DNA of 64,000 nt from Chloroflexales bacterium ZM16-3 (GTDB lineage Bacteria > Chloroflexota > Chloroflexia > Chloroflexales > Chloroflexaceae): the NCBI GenBank assembly GCA_004138175.2, contig RYFE02000012.1, forward strand, positions 1-64,000, in the 5' to 3' direction. Positions 60,793 through 64,000 of the stretch are shown here, one piece after another; the stretch's first letter is position 1, and each line of letters begins with the position of its first letter. The notes below the pieces were generated by a model. It made no database searches and was not told the origin of the DNA. It worked only from the letters and a program-made list of their open reading frames with translations. A program made the position numbers and the translations under genes.

Positions 60793-62046
60793 CTACGGCT
60801 GCCCGCCCTTGCTGAGGGTGGCCAGGAAGTCGATATTTGTCTTCGTCTTGGCCATGCGGGTCAGCATCAGCTCCGTGCCCTCGTTATCGCCGAGCATGCT
60901 CACCATGCGCCGCAGTGTCCAGACCTGACGCAGCGCGTCGGCGCCGAGGATCAGCTCCTCGCGGCGGGTGCTGCTGCGCTGGATGTCGAGGGCGGGGAAG
61001 ATGCGCTTCTCGGCCAGCTTGCGGTCGAGGTGCAGCTCCATGTTGCCGGTGCCCTTGAACTCCTCGTAGATCACGTCGTCCATGCGCGAGCCGGTGTCCA
61101 CCAGGCATGTGGCGATGATCGTGAGCGAGCCGCCGCCCTCGATGTTGCGGGCTGCGCCAAAGAAGCGCTTGGGCGGGTAGAGCGCCACCGGGTCGATGCC
61201 GCCAGAGAGCGTGCGCCCGCTGGGTGGCATGTCTAGGTTATAGGCGCGGGCCAGGCGGGTGATCGAGTCCATCAGGATGACCACATCCTGGCCGCCCTCG
61301 ACGAGGCGCTTGGCGCGCTCCAGGGTCATCTCGGCGACCTTGGTGTGGTCCTCGACCGGCTCGTCGAAGGTGGACGAGATCACATCCCCCTTCACGCTGC
61401 GCCGCATATCGGTGACCTCCTCGGGCCGCTCGCCGATCAGCAGCACCATCAGGTGGATGTCCTGATGGTTCGAGGTCAGGCCGTTGGCGATCGCCTTGAG
61501 CAGCATCGTCTTGCCGGCCTTGGGGGGCGAGACGATCAGGCCGCGCTGGCCGCGCCCGATCGGCGCGATCAGATCGACCAGGCGGGTGTGGAGCAGATTT
61601 GGCTCCGTCTCCAGCTTCAATTGCTCATTAGGAAAAATCGGGGTGAGTTGGTCGAACGATGGGCGCTTGCGGGCCGTCTCCGGGTCGACTCCGTTGATCA
61701 TCTCGACGCGCAGCAGCGAGTAGAATCGCTCGCTCTCCTTTGGAGGGCGGATCTGGCCCCAGATCCTATCGCCGGTACGCAGGCCGAAGCGGCGGATCTG
61801 TGACTGTGACACATAGACATCGTCGGCGCCGGGCAGCATCCGATCCCCACGGAGGAAGCCGAACCCGTCCGAGACAATATCGAGGATGCCATCGCTGAAG
61901 GTGTTGCCCTGCTCCTCTGACTGTGCCTGGAGCAGCTTGAAGATCAGATCCTGCTTTTTGAGCCCGCTGAAGCCAGTAATATCAAGTTTGCGAGCCATCT
62001 CGCGCAGGTCGCTGAGAGTCTTTGACTCTAATTCTGCGACGTTCAC
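60793..62046 (-). CDS. rho: Transcription termination factor Rho
   Basis: 417 residues, GTG 62046 with AAGGAGA upstream. A Rho N-terminal helical domain ([14 protein letters not shown]), an RNA-binding cold-shock-like domain (DGFGFLRG), Walker A PPKAGKT (174-180), Walker [17 protein letters not shown], and SGGIDPVAL with the R/Q-loop. No large insertion, unlike actinobacterial Rho. A hexameric RNA translocase that ends untranslated transcripts. It has a ~380-nt leader with secondary structure and ends in a hairpin that does not need Rho. Confidence 0.97.
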   Translation of the reverse strand: MNVAELESKTLSDLREMARKLDITGFSGLKKQDLIFKLLQAQSEEQGNTFSDGILDIVSDGFGFLRGDRMLPGADDVYVSQSQIRRFGLRTGDRIWGQIRPPKESERFYSLLRVEMINGVDPETARKRPSFDQLTPIFPNEQLKLETEPNLLHTRLVDLIAPIGRGQRGLIVSPPKAGKTMLLKAIANGLTSNHQDIHLMVLLIGERPEEVTDMRRSVKGDVISSTFDEPVEDHTKVAEMTLERAKRLVEGGQDVVILMDSITRLARAYNLDMPPSGRTLSGGIDPVALYPPKRFFGAARNIEGGGSLTIIATCLVDTGSRMDDVIYEEFKGTGNMELHLDRKLAEKRIFPALDIQRSSTRREELILGADALRQVWTLRRMVSMLGDNEGTELMLTRMAKTKTNIDFLATLSKGGQP

Positions 62047-62473
62047 GACGTGTTTCTCCTTGCGGTCACATTTTGAGGGTGTATGGGATTTGGTGCGGGT
62101 GCGCTACAGCGCTTAGGGGGCGTGCGAGAGGAAACAACCCACCGCACCTGCCTCAGCTCGCTGCCTTGAGCTGAAGAGGCAAGCAGGTAGGACACGCCGT
62201 GTTACTAGCGCTGAACTGGGACGTACGTGCCTACGGACATGTGGAGTGGAATACGTATATGTGAAAGCCTGTGATTGGCTCTCACATACGCCAGGCAGAG
62301 GGCTGCATAGCGTTGACGTGACAGGTGTTATGGAAAACGGAAGTTTGGGGAGTGACGGTCGATGTACTTGATACTACATCAACGCGGCTCGAAGAGGTTT
62401 GCAGAGATTCACCCTGCTCCTTGCGGAAGTATAGCATAGGTGTCAAGAACATGCAAATCGGATCGACTGCGAT
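62047..62473 (-). other. Long structured rho leader
   Basis: 427 bp without a supported gene. It contains the predicted rho promoter (62428-62456) and several stem-loops on the transcribed strand: one with TATGTGA...TCACATA arms near 62256-62292, and one with CCTGC...GCAGG and AGCTC/GAGCT arms near 62150-62190. E. coli rho is autoregulated through its leader, so attenuation is plausible here. Confidence 0.5.
62428..62456 (-). promoter_or_regulatory. rho promoter
   Basis: Minus strand TTGCAT (62451-62456), 17-bp spacer, TATACT (62428-62433). Confidence 0.6.
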
Positions 62474-63133
62474 CTACAGCAGCAGATCGCGCAGAGCCGC
62501 GATATCATCCACGACCGCGACGGCCCCGGCTGCTGTCAGCTCGGCGCGGCTGCCGTAGCCGTGGGTTACGCCGATGGCGGGCAGCTGGTGCTCCCGCGCC
62601 CCCAACACGTCGTGCTCGCGATCTCCCACCATCACCGCGCTGGCCCGGTCGGCGGCAGGAAGCTCGCCGAGCACGTAGGCGATCACATCGGCTTTACTCT
62701 CGCGGCTCGTGTCGAGGCTGGCCCCGCCGATGACGGTGAAGTACTGCACAATATCAAAGTGCTCCAGGATGTGCTGGGCGAAGATCTGCGGCTTCGAGGT
62801 CGCCAGACAGACCTTGCACCCGGCGGCGGCCAGGTCGGCCAGGAGCTTGGGGATGCCCTCATACACCCGGTTCTCGTAGATGCCGATCGGCGCATAGCGC
62901 TCGCGGTAGAGGGTCATGCCCTGCTCGACGAGAGCCTGATCGCCATCGAGGACGCTGGCGAGCGAGTTTCGCAGCGAGGGGCCGATCCAGCCGCGCAGCA
63001 CCTCGTCGCTCAGCGGCGGGCGCCCCAGCCGCTCTAGGGCGTAGCGTATACAGCGGGCGATCCCCTCCAGCGGGTCGGTCAGGGTGCCGTCGAGGTCGAA
63101 CAAAACGGTTGTGTAACGTGGTGTGCTGCTCAT
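62474..63133 (-). CDS. HAD-family phosphatase (phosphoglycolate-phosphatase-like)
   Basis: 219 residues from ATG 63133; upstream codons have no family features. HAD motif I DLDGT (Asp13 nucleophile, Asp15), motif II LATSKPQ, Lys, and motif IV MVGDREHDVLGA. The helical cap (~20-95) with LTDPLEGIARCIRYALE matches the Gph/PPase-like group. Probably dephosphorylates 2-phosphoglycolate or a similar small substrate. No SD is visible; a -10 (TATACT, 63140-63145) only seven bases upstream points to a leaderless transcript. Confidence 0.9.
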   Translation of the reverse strand: MSSTPRYTTVLFDLDGTLTDPLEGIARCIRYALERLGRPPLSDEVLRGWIGPSLRNSLASVLDGDQALVEQGMTLYRERYAPIGIYENRVYEGIPKLLADLAAAGCKVCLATSKPQIFAQHILEHFDIVQYFTVIGGASLDTSRESKADVIAYVLGELPAADRASAVMVGDREHDVLGAREHQLPAIGVTHGYGSRAELTAAGAVAVVDDIAALRDLLL

Positions 63134-63139
63134 AGGGCT

Positions 63140-63145
63140 AGTATA
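63140..63145 (-). promoter_or_regulatory. -10 element implying a leaderless transcript
   Basis: TATACT on the minus strand, seven bases before the HAD-gene ATG; transcription would begin at or next to the start codon. Confidence 0.4.
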
Positions 63146-63175
63146 GCATTCTCGGCACACCGCGAGACAGCGTGC

Positions 63176-63181
63176 TATAAT
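63176..63181 (+). promoter_or_regulatory. -10 element upstream of the MoxR gene
   Basis: TATAAT, ~104 bp before ATG 63285; no clear -35. Confidence 0.4.
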
Positions 63182-63284
63182 TACGTACATCCCCTCACGA
63201 AGTATCCTACCCAGGTGCCCCTTGGCGCACCCGTCTCGCAGCGCGAACCTGTTTGTCGTATGCACAGAAAGGTACTGCCTCCCA

Positions 63285-64000
63285 ATGCTTAGCTCAATCA
63301 GCGATGTGCGTGAGATGTTGAGTACCCAGCAATATATCGCCTCCGATGAGATCTGTACCTCGATGTTTCTGGCCGACCGGCTGGGCAAGCCGTTGCTCAC
63401 CGAGGGTCCCGCCGGCGTCGGCAAGACGGAGCTGGCCAAGGCTTGGGCCAAGGCTAATGGCCGCGAGCTCATCCGCCTCCAGTGCTACGAGGGCCTCGAT
63501 GAGACCAAGGCGCTCTATGAGTGGGAGTACGCCAAGCAGCTGCTTTACACCCAGCTCCTGCGCGATAAGCTCGGCCAGGTGCTCGGCGACGCGACGAGCC
63601 TGCGCGAGGCCGCCGACCGACTCGCCGGCGAGGAGGAGGTCTTCTTCTCCGAGCGCTTCCTGCTGCCCCGCCCGCTGCTGAAGGCGCTCACCAGCGAGAA
63701 GCCGGTGGTGCTGCTGATCGATGAGATCGACCGCGCCGATGCCGAGTTCGAGGCGTTCCTGCTCGAAATCCTGAGCGACTTCCAGGTGAGCGTGCCCGAG
63801 CTGGGCACGATCAAGGCGAAGCACATCCCCACGGTGCTGCTCACCTCGAATAACACCCGCGAGCTGAGCGAGGCGCTCAAGCGTCGCTGCCTCTATATCT
63901 ACATTGGCTACCCCGACCTGGAGGCCGAGCTGCGCGTTGTCCAGCTGAAGGTGCCTGGCCTGAGCGCCAAGCTGGCCCGCCAGGCCGTGGAGATGGTGCA
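63285..64000 (+). CDS. MoxR-type AAA+ ATPase (partial, runs off the window)
   Basis: 238 codons visible from ATG 63285; the gene continues beyond the right edge. Walker A GPAGVGKT (41-48), Walker B VVLLIDEIDRAD, sensor 1 LLTSNNTRELSEAL, and an arginine-finger region RRCLYIYIGYPD. This is the MoxR/CoxD-like group of AAA+ chaperones, which usually work with a VWA-domain protein to insert metals or activate enzymes (for example carbon monoxide dehydrogenase maturation). The partner would be downstream, out of view. The region 107-130 (SLREAADRLAGEEEVFF) is an insertion between Walker A and B. Confidence 0.9.
   Translation, partial: MLSSISDVREMLSTQQYIASDEICTSMFLADRLGKPLLTEGPAGVGKTELAKAWAKANGRELIRLQCYEGLDETKALYEWEYAKQLLYTQLLRDKLGQVLGDATSLREAADRLAGEEEVFFSERFLLPRPLLKALTSEKPVVLLIDEIDRADAEFEAFLLEILSDFQVSVPELGTIKAKHIPTVLLTSNNTRELSEALKRRCLYIYIGYPDLEAELRVVQLKVPGLSAKLARQAVEMV

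Noticed and set aside
63134-63472. 113-residue N-terminal extension of the HAD phosphatase
   Set aside because: It would overlap the divergent MoxR gene and its promoter; the HAD fold begins at the ATG at 63133.

Overview
This is a high-GC bacterial chromosome segment that looks like Chloroflexota, most likely class Chloroflexia (Roseiflexus/Chloroflexus/Kouleothrix-like). The assignment is an inference. It rests on a secreted protein with the VYLPLV-type N-terminal motif I associate with this group, minC-minD-minE and mreB-mreC-mreD-mrdA in one gene run, a three-domain S1 protein, Roadblock/Ras-like GTPase modules, and abundant intergenic palindromes and heptanucleotide tandem repeats. I see no rRNA, tRNA, CRISPR array, transposase or phage gene. 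Most of the window is housekeeping or regulatory, with a few unusual modules.

Layout. 0.2-9.5 kb (minus): a giant alpha-2-macroglobulin and its usual partner pbpC. 9.7-11.2 kb: cyclophilin and a secreted Thr/Ala/Ser-repeat protein. 11.3-15.6 kb (minus): two hybrid signalling kinases. 16-18 kb: an EF-G-like GTPase. 18.2-22.9 kb (minus): a zinc-ribbon Ser/Thr kinase, an Era GTPase fused to a DUF2283-like region through translated repeat DNA, and an AI-2E/PerM-type permease. 23.1-29.9 kb (minus): mreB-mreC-mreD-mrdA, then minC-minD-minE, the cell-shape and septum-placement block. 30.3-37.6 kb (plus): a ChlI-ChlD-type chelatase subunit, S1, rpmH-rnpA-yidC-khpB and a PfkB-family kinase. 37.6-41.4 kb (minus): ssb, a response regulator and a multi-sensor histidine kinase. 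41.6-43.9 kb (plus): a compact Roadblock / sensor globin / DUF4388 / Ras-like GTPase operon, divergent from that kinase. 44-45.9 kb: a KimA-like K+ importer. 46.5-53.7 kb (plus): two sugar ABC systems. The first has an internally deleted binding protein; the second ends in an ABC ATPase fused to a histidine kinase. 53.8-57.5 kb (minus): a CHAT-STAND-HEAT protein. 57.6-64 kb: another sugar-binding lipoprotein, an orphan Roadblock protein, an AIM24-family protein, rho, a HAD phosphatase and the start of a MoxR-type AAA ATPase.

Main candidates for something new: (i) the haem-globin plus Roadblock/GTPase operon at 41.6-43.9 kb, which resembles actinobacterial conservons; (ii) the ABC-ATPase/histidine-kinase fusion at 52.1-53.7 kb, which has lost the H-loop histidine and sits behind its own permease and binding protein; (iii) the CHAT-STAND-HEAT protein whose P-loop lysine is glutamine; (iv) heptanucleotide repeat DNA translated in frame inside era; (v) a family of perfect palindromes that supply stop codons to the genes they touch. 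Start sites were chosen from ribosome-binding sites and family lengths. Homology statements come from recognising motifs by eye; no database search was run.
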